A DNA stretch of 64,000 bases from Sphingobacteriales bacterium (GTDB lineage: Bacteria; Bacteroidota; Bacteroidia; Chitinophagales; Chitinophagaceae), in assembly GCA_003963365.1 (NCBI GenBank), contig RXJG01000004.1:1184554-1248553 (forward strand), in the 5' to 3' direction. The notes beneath the pieces are model-generated. The model was given only the letters and a program-made list of their open reading frames with translations. It was not told where the DNA came from and made no database searches. Both the position numbers and the translations under genes were made by a program. This document shows positions 48,112 to 57,973 of this stretch, one piece after another. Position 1 is the stretch's first letter. Each line of letters starts with the position of its first letter.

Positions 48112-48505
48112 AAACTACCTTTTGCTCAATATCCGGGTGAATGCTTTTTGCTACAGGACAGGTGAGTGCTGCTCTTTCTAAAATGGTTTTGTCTTTATCT
48201 TCCAGGTGTAACCCTTCAGGAAAATGGAAAATAACATCAATACCACTCACCCGGCGGGGGTCGGCCTTCATGTGTTTCTGAATGGCTATTCTCGTTCCCT
48301 TCAAATCAATTTGCATGTCCCTTGCCTTAATACCCATTATGGTCATCATACAATTACCCAGCGAGGTAGCCAGTAAATCGGTAGGGGAGAAACGTTGTGC
48401 CAGGCCCTGGTTGTCAAGCGGGGCATCGGTTTCAATAGAAGTACCTGAATAATGATGAGTGGCACTGGTTCTTAAATTTCCTTCGTAAATAATTTCTGAA
48501 GTCAT
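48101..48505 (-). CDS. OsmC family protein
   Basis: RFSPTDLLATSLGNCMMTIMGIKARDM...C-terminal AALTCPVAKSIHPDIEQKV. Confidence 0.88.
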   Translation of the reverse strand: MTSEIIYEGNLRTSATHHYSGTSIETDAPLDNQGLAQRFSPTDLLATSLGNCMMTIMGIKARDMQIDLKGTRIAIQKHMKADPRRVSGIDVIFHFPEGLHLEDKDKTILERAALTCPVAKSIHPDIEQKVVFNW

Positions 48506-48636
48506 ATTATAATCTTATTTGGGCAGCGTTTATAATGTATCGGGTGTCAATCTTTTTTTAACAAAGCAACAATAATTTGCTGTATGGCCGATTCCTTTAA
48601 ATTTGTGTAAATTTATTCATTATAACAATTACTACC

Positions 48637-49446
48637 GTGCGGAAAATATCCTGTTTTATTTTATTCGTTTTCATTGCCTCTTCCTCTTTTGCCCAGCAAA
48701 CTAAAACAGAAACGCCAAAAGACGGACGGCAGATAAAAAAAGAAAAACGCAAAGAAAAAATTAATGCCCTTATCAAACAGGAAGAAGAAGGGGCACTGAT
48801 TTTTCATAAGCAAAATACATTTGGAGTTAAGGTTAATACAGATGGATATTCTATTTTTTTTGAAAAGGGATGGATGGAATCGCAAAAAAAAGCCACTTTA
48901 CTCAGTTTTGAACTGGGGGAGAAAAAGCATCCAAAAGAACATAAGGAAACACTTAACGGTACTATTGGAACCACTCCCTATATTTTCGGCAAGCAAAATA
49001 TTTTTTACCAGTTTAAAATAGGCGTAGGGCAGCAGGTAGTCTTAGGTTACCGGGGAAATAAAAACGGGGTGTCTGTGACCGGCATTTACTCTGGCGGACT
49101 TTCTATAGGATTATTAAGACCCTATTATTTAAGAGTGGAAAGATCAAACGGAATGGTTGATGATATTAAATATTCAAAAGCAGACAGTGCCTTGTTTCTA
49201 TCCTCCGCTCTTAAAGAAGGAACAGGTTTGCGCTATGGATGGAATGAATTGAAATTTAATCCGGGTGTGCATGGGAGGGTAGGGCTCCGGTTTGATTATG
49301 GCCGTTTCAATGAGTTGGTTTCAGCCATTGAAGTGGGTGTAAATGCAGAGTATTATTTTAAAAAACCCGAGATAATGTTAATCGCTTCTAATAAACAATT
49401 TCTAATCAGCACTTATGCCGCCATTATTTTTGGTAAGCGAAAATAA
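48637..49446 (+). CDS. Secreted / outer-membrane hypothetical protein
   Basis: GTG start; signal peptide (SSSFAQQ); beta-rich alternating pattern in the C-terminal half. Confidence 0.6.
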   Translation: MRKISCFILFVFIASSSFAQQTKTETPKDGRQIKKEKRKEKINALIKQEEEGALIFHKQNTFGVKVNTDGYSIFFEKGWMESQKKATLLSFELGEKKHPKEHKETLNGTIGTTPYIFGKQNIFYQFKIGVGQQVVLGYRGNKNGVSVTGIYSGGLSIGLLRPYYLRVERSNGMVDDIKYSKADSALFLSSALKEGTGLRYGWNELKFNPGVHGRVGLRFDYGRFNELVSAIEVGVNAEYYFKKPEIMLIASNKQFLISTYAAIIFGKRK

Positions 49447-49518
49447 TCTCTAAAAATTAACGGGAATATTGATTTAAAAGTACTTAAACAGCGAGGCATA
49501 ACTAAGCCCGATATCAAC

Positions 49519-49526
49519 TATCTTTG
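49519..49526 (+). promoter_or_regulatory. -7 element TATCTTTG upstream of lipA
   Basis: TAnnTTTG match 15-24 bp before candidate starts. Confidence 0.4.
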
Positions 49527-49540
49527 CCCCTTAATTGTTG

Positions 49541-50473
49541 ATGAAGGGTATGAAAGAACTCACTATTATCCCCCATGTTACCGATGAACAAAAACCCAAA
49601 AAGCCGGATTGGCTGCGGGTGAAGCTGCCCATTGGGGAAAGTTATAAGAACGTAAGAAACCTGGTAGATACACATAAGCTGCATACCATTTGTGAAAGTG
49701 GTAATTGTCCCAATATGGGCGAATGCTGGGGAGCAGGTACTGCCACCTTTATGATCCTGGGAAATATTTGCACAAGAAGTTGTGGATTTTGTGCGGTTGC
49801 CACCGGCCGGCCAACCGAATTAGACTGGGATGAACCACAACGGGTGGCAGAAGCTATCTATTTAATGAAGGTGAAACATGCGGTAATCACTTCTGTTGAC
49901 AGGGATGAATTAAAAGATGGTGGCAGCATTATTTGGTACAACACCATTAATGCCGTTAAGCAATTAACACCCGCTACTACTTTAGAAACTTTGATTCCTG
50001 ATTTTAAAGGAGAGAAAGAAAATATCCAGCGCATTATTGATGCGGCACCGGAAGTAGTTTCTCATAATATTGAAACAGTGGAACGCCTTACTAAACAGGT
50101 TCGCATACAGGCCAAGTACTGGCGCAGTATGGAAGTGTTGAAAACTTTAAAAGAAGGGGGCATGCGTACCAAGAGTGGTATTATGCTGGGGCTTGGCGAA
50201 ACAAAAGATGAAGTAGTTCAAACACTGAAAGATTTGCATAATGTGGGTATTGATGTAGTGACGATCGGTCAATATCTGCAACCCACTAAAAAACATTTAC
50301 CGGTACAACGTTTTGTTCACCCCGATGAATTTGCTGAATTAAGAGATATCGGTTATGAGTTGGGAATTGATTATGTAGAAAGTGGTCCGCTGGTTCGTTC
50401 TTCTTACCACAGTGAGCGGCATGTGTTCCCCGGTCTGGGCAGACAGGAATGGTTGCTGAAGAAGGGAGCATAA
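49541..50473 (+). CDS. lipA: Lipoyl synthase
   Basis: Radical [45 protein letters not shown]-terminal [12 protein letters not shown]. Confidence 0.96.
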   Translation: MKGMKELTIIPHVTDEQKPKKPDWLRVKLPIGESYKNVRNLVDTHKLHTICESGNCPNMGECWGAGTATFMILGNICTRSCGFCAVATGRPTELDWDEPQRVAEAIYLMKVKHAVITSVDRDELKDGGSIIWYNTINAVKQLTPATTLETLIPDFKGEKENIQRIIDAAPEVVSHNIETVERLTKQVRIQAKYWRSMEVLKTLKEGGMRTKSGIMLGLGETKDEVVQTLKDLHNVGIDVVTIGQYLQPTKKHLPVQRFVHPDEFAELRDIGYELGIDYVESGPLVRSSYHSERHVFPGLGRQEWLLKKGA

Positions 50474-50598
50474 GCTTACTGGTGCGGAGCGTTTTATTAA
50501 TTAATAATTAGTAATTAAGAATTAATAATAGCACTGGGTCCATTTTTAATTTTTCCCTTTTCATTTTTCTCTTTAGTTATTTTTGCCAAAATTTTTTA

Positions 50599-51132
50599 AT
50601 GCGGAAGCTGAGCATGGATGAACTGAACCGTAAATCGGTTTCAGAATTTAAACAATCGGAAAAATTTCCGGTGGTGGTGGTACTGGATAATATCCGCAGC
50701 ATGCATAATGTGGGCAGTGTGTTCCGTACAGCAGATGCTTTTTTATTGAGGGGAATTTATTTATGCGGTTATACACCTCAGCCACCACACAGGGATATTA
50801 ATAAAACAGCCTTGGGTGCTACGGAAACAGTTGAATGGAAATATTACCCGCAAACACTGGAAGCAGTGAAGCAATTGAAAGAAGAAGGGTATAAAGTATT
50901 TGCTATTGAACAGGTAGAGAGCAGCATTATGCTGGATAAATTTTTGGTTGATGAAATAGAAAAGATAGCTGTAGTTTTTGGCAATGAAGTAAGTGGTGTG
51001 GAGCAGGAAGTAATTAAATGGTGCGATGGTTGTATTGAAATACCGCAGTTGGGAATGAAACATTCATTAAATATATCCGTGGCGGCAGGGATTGTGTTGT
51101 GGGAAATTGTTAGGACAAGAATGGGTAATTGA
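50599..51132 (+). CDS. TrmH/SpoU family RNA methyltransferase
   Basis: VVVVLDNIRSMHNVGSVFRTADAF...VVFGNEVSGVEQEV...IEIPQLGMKHSLNISVAAGIVLWE. Confidence 0.9.
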   Translation: MRKLSMDELNRKSVSEFKQSEKFPVVVVLDNIRSMHNVGSVFRTADAFLLRGIYLCGYTPQPPHRDINKTALGATETVEWKYYPQTLEAVKQLKEEGYKVFAIEQVESSIMLDKFLVDEIEKIAVVFGNEVSGVEQEVIKWCDGCIEIPQLGMKHSLNISVAAGIVLWEIVRTRMGN

Positions 51133-51155
51133 AACTTGATAATTGAAAATGATTT

Positions 51156-52082
51156 ATGACAAAAATTAAAAACTATCTCAGCCTCATAAAATTTTCTCAT
51201 ACTATTTTTGCAATGCCTTTTGCATTGATTGGTTTTTTTCTGGGAATACTTGCATTAGTTAATGTTCCAAATGTTTATTATAATCACTTGTTTATTGATA
51301 CGGCTGTTAAAAAAATAAATCTTTTTTTTAGTAGTAACTGGTATTTATTTCTACTTGTCCTTCTCAGCATGATCTTTGCCCGCAGTGCAGCCATGGCCTT
51401 TAACCGTTACCTCGACAGAAGTTTTGATGAAAAGAATCCACGTACTGCTATCAGGGAAATTCCCGCAGGTATTATTAAGGCAAACAGTGCATTGGTGTTT
51501 ACGATAGTTTGTGGTTTGTTGTTTGTGGTTTGTTGTTATTTTATCAATCCATTGTGTTTAGCTTTGTCACCGGTGGCCTTGTTTGTGGTGTTGGGTTATA
51601 GCTTTACCAAACGTTTTACTCCGCTTTGTCATTTGATTTTGGGATTGGGTTTATCGTTGGCTCCTATTGGTGCCTATTTAGCAGTAACTGGTCAGTTTGC
51701 TTTATTACCTGTTTTATTTTCATTCACCGTATTGTTTTGGGTAAGTGGTTTTGATATCATCTATGCTCTGCAGGATGAAGAGTTTGATAAATCCCAAAAC
51801 TTATATTCTATCCCCGCCTGGCTGGGAAAGGTGAAAGCATTAAGAGTTTCTGAAATATTACACTTGTTGTGTGCTGCTTGTTTAGTGTATGCAGGTTTTT
51901 ATGGCCATTTTGGAATGTGGTACTGGATTGGTGTAATACTTTTCCAGGCATTATTAATTTACCAGCACACATTGGTTAAACCTACTGATTTAAGTAAAGT
52001 AAACTTAGCCTTTGCAACAACCAACGGAATTGCATCAGTAGTGTTTGCAATTTTTGTAATAACAGATTTATTTATTCATTAA
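51156..52082 (+). CDS. UbiA-type 4-hydroxybenzoate polyprenyltransferase-like protein
   Basis: IKFSHTIFAMPFALIGFFLG...RSAAMAFNRYLDRSFDEKNPRTAIREIPAG...FDIIYALQDEEFDKSQNLYSIPAWLG. Confidence 0.88.
   Translation: MTKIKNYLSLIKFSHTIFAMPFALIGFFLGILALVNVPNVYYNHLFIDTAVKKINLFFSSNWYLFLLVLLSMIFARSAAMAFNRYLDRSFDEKNPRTAIREIPAGIIKANSALVFTIVCGLLFVVCCYFINPLCLALSPVALFVVLGYSFTKRFTPLCHLILGLGLSLAPIGAYLAVTGQFALLPVLFSFTVLFWVSGFDIIYALQDEEFDKSQNLYSIPAWLGKVKALRVSEILHLLCAACLVYAGFYGHFGMWYWIGVILFQALLIYQHTLVKPTDLSKVNLAFATTNGIASVVFAIFVITDLFIH
51507..51534. repeat. 14-bp tandem direct repeat inside the prenyltransferase gene
   Basis: GTTTGTGGTTTGTT at 51507-51520 and 51521-51534. Confidence 0.95.
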
Positions 52083-52083
52083 T

Positions 52084-52494
52084 ATGGCCCGGATAATGGC
52101 AATAGATTATGGAGGTAAACGTACCGGATTAGCCGTTACTGATCCCCTGCAAATTATTGCTAACGGGTTGACTACTGTTGATACCAAAGAACTATTTCCA
52201 TTCTTAAAAAATTACTTCAGCAAAGAACAGGTTGAGCTGGTAATAATTGGCGAACCAAAAAACTGGGATGAAAGTGATACACATGCCACCCCATTAGTAA
52301 AAAAGTTCATCGAAAAGTTTAAAAAAGATTTTCCCGGCATCCCTTTACTAACCGTAGACGAGCGTTACACATCCAAAATGGCCAAACAAGCCATGCTCGA
52401 CATGGGTATGAAAAAGAAACAACGCCAGAACAAAAAGCTGGTAGATGAAATTGCCGCCACCATCATCCTGCAGGAATATATGGAGCGTCTCTAG
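52084..52494 (+). CDS. ruvX: Holliday junction resolvase-like YqgF/RuvX
   Basis: MAIDYGGKRTGLAVTDPLQIIANGL...VIGEPKN...VDERYTSKMAKQAM. Confidence 0.92.
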   Translation: MARIMAIDYGGKRTGLAVTDPLQIIANGLTTVDTKELFPFLKNYFSKEQVELVIIGEPKNWDESDTHATPLVKKFIEKFKKDFPGIPLLTVDERYTSKMAKQAMLDMGMKKKQRQNKKLVDEIAATIILQEYMERL

Positions 52495-52540
52495 TTGCTG
52501 GTTTATTAGTTTATTCGTTGGTCAAAATCCTTTGCTGGCT

Positions 52541-52548
52541 TATCTTTG
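52541..52548 (+). promoter_or_regulatory. Bacteroidota promoter upstream of def (TTG 52518-52520, N20, TATCTTTG)
   Basis: -33 TTG and -7 TAnnTTTG with 20-nt spacing. Confidence 0.55.
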
Positions 52549-52612
52549 CATACATTAAAATAGTAGTTGTTGTAACTCAATAACGGGTAACCAGCAACCA
52601 GTAACAAGCAAC

Positions 52613-53191
52613 ATGACTTTACCCATTGTAGCATACGGCCACCCGGTATTAAGAACAGTTTGTAAGGATATCACTCCCGATTACCCCAACCTTCAAAAGT
52701 TTATTGAAGATATGTGGGAAACCATGTACGACTCCAACGGGGTTGGACTGGCAGCACCACAGGTTAATAAAGAAATCCGCCTGTTTGTAATTGACAGTAC
52801 ACAGATTTTCGAAAATATGGAAGACGAAGAGAAAGATGAGTATGATGATGCGCCGGGTGTAAAGCAGGTGTTCATCAATGCACATATTGTGGAACTGGAT
52901 GGTGAAGAATGGAGTTATAACGAAGGCTGTTTAAGTATTCCTAAAATTAGAGAAGATATATTCCGGCAGGAAACGGTTACCTTGAATTATGTGGATGAGA
53001 ATTTTCAACCACATACGCAAACGTTCTCTGGTATTACTGCCCGTGTTATTTTGCATGAATATGATCATATAGAAGGTAAATTGTTTATTGACTATATGAA
53101 ACCCTTCAAACGTAAATTGCTGAAGGGTAAACTGGACGATATTTCAAAAGGAAAGATTAGCGTGGATTATAAAATGATGTTTCCTAAATAG
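52613..53191 (+). CDS. def: Peptide deformylase
   Basis: GVGLAAPQVNKEIRLFVI...EGCLSIPKI...HEYDHIEGKLFIDYM. Confidence 0.96.
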   Translation: MTLPIVAYGHPVLRTVCKDITPDYPNLQKFIEDMWETMYDSNGVGLAAPQVNKEIRLFVIDSTQIFENMEDEEKDEYDDAPGVKQVFINAHIVELDGEEWSYNEGCLSIPKIREDIFRQETVTLNYVDENFQPHTQTFSGITARVILHEYDHIEGKLFIDYMKPFKRKLLKGKLDDISKGKISVDYKMMFPK

Positions 53192-53235
53192 CCTGTCTGA
53201 ACCTCTATTTATAGGATTAATAAGATCAAAACGAA

Positions 53236-54192
53236 ATGAAGAAGAACATCTTTGCTTTAAAACACCATCTTCTTCTCGTCCTTTCCCTCTCTCATTCCTT
53301 TAATCTCTTTGCACAAAAAGATACCACAGTTGAAGTACAGGGTAAAATGATTACACTTTCTGATGTGGTGGTTCGTACCAATATTAATGTGCCTGCTTTT
53401 ATAAAACAAGTGCAGGATGATACTACTTTTTATAAAGCATTCCGCAATTTGCATATACTCAGTTTTACTGCCATCAACGATATTAATATGCTCGATAAAA
53501 AACAACACATCATAGCATCGTTGAAAAGTAAAACACATCAAACCGCTGCTAATGGCTGCCGAACCATGCAGGTGCTGGAGGAAAATAAAACCGGTGATAT
53601 CTATAAAGGGAATTATGACTGGAATTATTACACTGCTTCTCTCTATGCCGGTTTGTTTTTTACGAATGGTCGGGTATGCGGTGAAACCAATATTGTAAAA
53701 GGAGTTGATTTTTCTGCAAAAGATAAAAGTGGAATAGAGAAGCATAAAGCTCAATTAAAAATGCTGTTCTTTAATCCCGGTAAAAAAATTCCCGGTATTC
53801 CATTTATAGGAAATAAAATAAACCTCTTTGATGAAGAAGTGGCGCAGCTATATGATTTTAGTATTGATTATGCTGACCATAATCAACACCATTGTTATGT
53901 CTTTACCATTGTGCCAAGAGAAAATTTAACAGCAGATGAAAAAAGCCGTTTAGTAATTGATAATATGACTACCTGGTTTGACACGGAAACAATGGAAGTG
54001 ATTGCCCGTAATTATGAAATGAGCTATGATGCCCGTGTTTATGATTTTAAGGTAAAGATGGAAGTGGAGATGACGCATTTTAATGAATACCTCGTTCCCC
54101 GTGTAATCCGCTACAATGGTAACTGGGATGTGATGTTTAAGAAAAGGGAGAGAGGTATCTTTACCGCTACACTATTTGATTTTGGTAAATAA
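53236..54192 (+). CDS. Hypothetical secreted protein
   Basis: Signal peptide then conserved-looking soluble domain; no family recognised. Confidence 0.65.
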   Translation: MKKNIFALKHHLLLVLSLSHSFNLFAQKDTTVEVQGKMITLSDVVVRTNINVPAFIKQVQDDTTFYKAFRNLHILSFTAINDINMLDKKQHIIASLKSKTHQTAANGCRTMQVLEENKTGDIYKGNYDWNYYTASLYAGLFFTNGRVCGETNIVKGVDFSAKDKSGIEKHKAQLKMLFFNPGKKIPGIPFIGNKINLFDEEVAQLYDFSIDYADHNQHHCYVFTIVPRENLTADEKSRLVIDNMTTWFDTETMEVIARNYEMSYDARVYDFKVKMEVEMTHFNEYLVPRVIRYNGNWDVMFKKRERGIFTATLFDFGK

Positions 54193-54198
54193 TACAAA

Positions 54199-54225
54199 TG
54201 TCTGACATCTTTAAGATGTCTGACA
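54199..54225. repeat. Intergenic near-perfect 13-bp inverted repeat
   Basis: TGTCTGACATCTT-T-AAGATGTCTGACA, one mismatch. Confidence 0.9.
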
Positions 54226-54253
54226 CCTATCTTTACTCCTCAAACAACAAATT

Positions 54254-54739
54254 ATGGAAAACAATAATACTGCTTTATTAGTAAAGATGATCCGGATGTC
54301 ATGGGATGCACAGAACAATGAACTCACCAAACTCATCAATACATTAGATGATGAACAACTGGCAAAAGAAATAGCTCCCGGCAAAAACACCGGTATTTAC
54401 CTGTTAGGACATTTAATTGCTGTGAGCGATGCTTTGTTCCCATTGTTTGGATGGGGCGAAATGTTGTATCCTGAAATGCAGGATGTATTTATTAAAAGTC
54501 CTGATAAATCTGGTCATAGTTTTCCTACGGTGGCAGAGCTGAAGCTGAGATTAAATAAAGTGAACACAAAACTTAACTCACATTTTGATACTGCCACAAT
54601 AGAAGAATGGCTGAGTCGCCACACGGCTGTTAAGCCGGAGGATTTTGCTACACAACCTCACCGCAATAAACTGAATGTGGTATTAAGCCGTACCACACAT
54701 ATGGCCAATCACATAGGGCAAATGTTGTTGTTGAAATAA
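54254..54739 (+). CDS. DinB-like family protein
   Basis: IYLLGHLIAVSDALFPLFG...C-terminal HMANHIGQMLLLK. Confidence 0.8.
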   Translation: MENNNTALLVKMIRMSWDAQNNELTKLINTLDDEQLAKEIAPGKNTGIYLLGHLIAVSDALFPLFGWGEMLYPEMQDVFIKSPDKSGHSFPTVAELKLRLNKVNTKLNSHFDTATIEEWLSRHTAVKPEDFATQPHRNKLNVVLSRTTHMANHIGQMLLLK

Positions 54740-54751
54740 TAAACGATGGTG

Positions 54752-55303
54752 TCAGTTATTTGTAAGCAAAGAGCCCACGTCTTGCCAGGCATAGCGGCAA
54801 ACTTTAGCTTTGGTGCCATCCCAGTTATCATGGTCAATTGTTTCAATATGCTGGCCGCCAAGTTTTTCATAAACCGTTCTTGCATTTTGATTGGCTTCAA
54901 AAACCCAGAGATATAGTTTATGATTAGATGCTTTTGCTAAAATAGTTTTGGCACAATCCTGCATCAGCAATTTACCAATACCGCTTTTTTGTACATGAAT
55001 GGAAACATGGAGGTTATCCAGCAGTGTTCCGTATTGTTCATCATCATTTAATAACAGGCAGGAGAAACCAACCATTTGTTCACTCATCATTGCTACAATA
55101 GTGATTTGATTGACTGCCGGATTTTCTAATCGTTCTTTCCAGAATTTTATTCTTTCATCTGTTACTTCATTATCTAAATAATGATCACTTAGTATGCCAC
55201 GGTAAGTGTGCTGCCAGTTGTTGGCGTGAAGTGATGCTATGGATTTATAATCATCAATTGTTGCTGGACGTAAGTGAATCATTGTGATAATTGCAGGCTG
55301 CAA
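54752..55303 (-). CDS. GNAT family N-acetyltransferase
   Basis: LRPATIDDYKSIASLHANNWQHTYRGILSDHYL...LLDNLHVSIHVQKSGIGKLLM...NQNARTVYEKLGG. Confidence 0.9.
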   Translation of the reverse strand: MQPAIITMIHLRPATIDDYKSIASLHANNWQHTYRGILSDHYLDNEVTDERIKFWKERLENPAVNQITIVAMMSEQMVGFSCLLLNDDEQYGTLLDNLHVSIHVQKSGIGKLLMQDCAKTILAKASNHKLYLWVFEANQNARTVYEKLGGQHIETIDHDNWDGTKAKVCRYAWQDVGSLLTNN

Positions 55304-55356
55304 TTTACCGATGTTATTAAAATGTATAGCTGAATGGCAATCACTAATGCCACGAG

Positions 55357-55986
55357 TTATTTACAATTTTTTATTCGAAGTGAGATTAATGAATCAAGTT
55401 TTTGAGATTTATCAATTGAATTAATATACTTTAATAATTCCACCGAATAGTTGCAAGCATTTACCCCTTTTTCTAACAAGAGTTTTTGTTGGTTAGGATT
55501 AGTGTGATAGTATATGTTGTTTGCATATTTCAATAAATTTACAGATATAGTGTTTGTTATATTTGAATCTTTAGATATTAGCTTATTATAATAATATTTT
55601 GCAGCTTCCGGTTCCCCTAAATTTGAATAACATAACCCAAGCTTTAAATAGCCATCTATCTTTTCATCGTTAGATGTATCAAACTCCATGTATTTGCTAA
55701 TCCAATAAATACACCCCTTAAAATCTTGGCTGCCCATGGTGCATTCTGCTGCAAAAAAAGTTGAACGTGAGTTTGTGGTATCACAATGGTATGCAGAGTC
55801 GAATTTTTCAACAGCCTTTTGCGTTAGTTTTATAGACAGCAAACTGTCAGTATCAAAAACCGCTATTGCTTTATTCATATAACCAATACCGCTCTCAGTT
55901 AACCTATTTGATAATTTCGGATTAGGATGGTAAGACTGTTTATTAGCGCAGGATGCGAATAAAAGTATAATTGTGAACCTTAGCAT
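55357..55986 (-). CDS. TPR-like lipoprotein, hypothetical
   Basis: Lipobox LLFASC near N-terminus; helical repeat-like region (LKLGLCYSNLGEPEAAKYYYNKLIS). Confidence 0.6.
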   Translation of the reverse strand: MLRFTIILLFASCANKQSYHPNPKLSNRLTESGIGYMNKAIAVFDTDSLLSIKLTQKAVEKFDSAYHCDTTNSRSTFFAAECTMGSQDFKGCIYWISKYMEFDTSNDEKIDGYLKLGLCYSNLGEPEAAKYYYNKLISKDSNITNTISVNLLKYANNIYYHTNPNQQKLLLEKGVNACNYSVELLKYINSIDKSQKLDSLISLRIKNCK

Positions 55987-56040
55987 AGCTATGATTAGTT
56001 TTTATAAGTGATTTTGCAAGTATTATTGCAGTAAAGAAAC

Positions 56041-57111
56041 TTAAGAAATAATATTCTTATTCACCGCATACCGTCTCCACTTATCAATCACTTCTTCCAT
56101 ATCTTCCGGCAGCTTGCTTTCAAAAAACATTTCTTCTCCGGTCTTCGGGTGTACAAAGCCCAGCGTTTGGGCATGCAGGGCGTGGCGACTGCAAACTGCA
56201 AAGCATCCTTCCACAAACATTTTGTATTTGCTGAACACGGTACCTTTTAAAATCCTGTCGCCACCATATGTATCATCATTAAAGAGGGGATGACCTAAAT
56301 ATTTCATATGTACACGTATCTGGTGTGTACGTCCTGTTTCCAGTACACATTCAATCAGCGTAACATAACCGAGACGTTCAATCACTTTATAATGTGTGGT
56401 AGCATCTTTACCATGTTCCCCATCCGGATATGCATCCATTATTTTACGGAAGCGTTGATGACGACCCACATTCACCCTTATTGTTCCGCTGTCTTCTTTT
56501 ACATCGCCCCACACCAATGCTATGTATTTGCGTTTAACGGTATGATCAAAAAATTGTTTGGCAAGATGCACACTGGCTTCAGGTGTTTTTGCCATTACAA
56601 TCAGTCCGCTGGTATTTTTATCAATACGGTGCACCAAACCAAATCTTGGCAAAAACTTTTCGTCTAATTCCGGATTTTGTTGTTGCAGGTGCCAGGCCAC
56701 TCCATTAATTAACGTGCCCTCATAATTGCCACAGCCGGGATGCACCACCATTCCATCCGGTTTATTAATCACCAGCACCTGGTCGTCTTCATACACAATA
56801 TCCAGTTCTAATTCTTCAGGAACAATTTCATTATTGCCCGGGTCATCTTCACTGAATATCAAAATCTCGTCGGCCGGCTTAACTTTATAGTTGGCTTTAA
56901 TGCGTTTGCCATTAACCGTTACAAAACCGGCTTCAATAGCCTGTTGCACTTTATTACGGGTAGCACCTTCCACCTTGCCCATAATGAATTTGTCAAGCCG
57001 TATAGGCTGTTGTCCGGGCGGACAAGTAATGGCACGGCGTTCATACATCTCTTCTGTACCATCACCATTCTCTAACTGGTCATTTGCTATATCAAGAAGT
57101 TGCTCGTCCAT
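56041..57111 (-). CDS. RluA-family pseudouridine synthase (S4 domain + catalytic)
   Basis: S4: RLDKFIMGKVEGATRNKVQQAIEAGFVTVNGK; catalytic FGLVHRIDKNTSGLIVMAKT; ETGRTHQIRVHMKYLGHPLFND. ATG 57111 preferred over 57210. Confidence 0.93.
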   Translation of the reverse strand: MDEQLLDIANDQLENGDGTEEMYERRAITCPPGQQPIRLDKFIMGKVEGATRNKVQQAIEAGFVTVNGKRIKANYKVKPADEILIFSEDDPGNNEIVPEELELDIVYEDDQVLVINKPDGMVVHPGCGNYEGTLINGVAWHLQQQNPELDEKFLPRFGLVHRIDKNTSGLIVMAKTPEASVHLAKQFFDHTVKRKYIALVWGDVKEDSGTIRVNVGRHQRFRKIMDAYPDGEHGKDATTHYKVIERLGYVTLIECVLETGRTHQIRVHMKYLGHPLFNDDTYGGDRILKGTVFSKYKMFVEGCFAVCSRHALHAQTLGFVHPKTGEEMFFESKLPEDMEEVIDKWRRYAVNKNIIS

Positions 57112-57135
57112 AAGATACTTAACAAGTAAAGTGGG

Positions 57136-57143
57136 CAAAGATA
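57136..57143 (-). promoter_or_regulatory. -7 element TATCTTTG upstream of the RluA-family gene
   Basis: CAAAGATA on the + strand, 24 bp upstream of the minus-strand ATG. Confidence 0.35.
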
Positions 57144-57201
57144 CGACTACAAATTGATGTAAATGGCAAGTTTTAGAAGCGTAACTTTGAGGTTTTTTAT
57201 A

Positions 57202-57945
57202 ATGAAGCAAACAGTTTACTATAAAGACTTAGGACAACTATCCTACAAAGCCGCCTGGGATTTACAGGAGGAGCTATTGCAGGAGAATGTGAGGGCCAAG
57301 GCAACAGTTCGCAGTGAGCAGTTGGCAGTGGTGAATGGTGAATGGTCAATGGTCAATGAACCACAAACCAGGCATCATCTTCTTTTCGTAGAACATCCAC
57401 CTGTTTATACTTTAGGCAAAAGCGGACATATAGAAAACGTATTGATAAGCGAAGAAGAACAACAGCAAAAAGGAATTGAATTTTTTAAAACCAACAGGGG
57501 AGGAGATATCACTTTTCATGGTCCGCAGCAGATAGTTGGTTATCCTATTTTAGATTTGGAACGTTTTTATACTGACATTGGTAAATACCTGCGCAACCTG
57601 GAAGAAGTAATCATTCTCACTATGGCAGATTATGGATTAAAAGGAGAACGCAGTGCCGGTGAAACAGGTGTATGGTTAGATGTACATAACAAAGGGCAGG
57701 AAAGAAAGATATGTGCCATGGGTGTACGCTGCAGCAGATGGATAACCATGCATGGTTTTGCTTTTAACATCAATACAGATTTAACGTATTTTGATTACAT
57801 CATTCCCTGCGGAATAAAAGATAAACAAGTAACCTCTCTCGAAAAAGAATTAGGCCACAAAGTAGATTTTGAAGAAGCCAAAGAAAGAGTGAAACGGAAT
57901 TTTGAAAAAGTGTTTGAGGTGGAGCTGGTAGCTAGTGGTGAGTAG
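57202..57945 (+). CDS. lipB: Lipoyl(octanoyl) transferase
   Basis: DLGQLSYKAAWDLQEELL...LLFVEHPPVYTLGKSG...FKTNRGGDITFHGPQQIVGYPILDL...CAMGVRCSRWITMHGFAFNI. ATG 57202 preferred over 57163. Confidence 0.95.
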   Translation: MKQTVYYKDLGQLSYKAAWDLQEELLQENVRAKATVRSEQLAVVNGEWSMVNEPQTRHHLLFVEHPPVYTLGKSGHIENVLISEEEQQQKGIEFFKTNRGGDITFHGPQQIVGYPILDLERFYTDIGKYLRNLEEVIILTMADYGLKGERSAGETGVWLDVHNKGQERKICAMGVRCSRWITMHGFAFNINTDLTYFDYIIPCGIKDKQVTSLEKELGHKVDFEEAKERVKRNFEKVFEVELVASGE

Positions 57946-57973
57946 CAAGTAGTAAATAACCGGCACCCTGCAA

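Noticed and set aside
53257-53754. 165-aa minus-strand ORF
   Set aside because: Antisense to the secreted protein at 53236..54192, which has a credible signal peptide.
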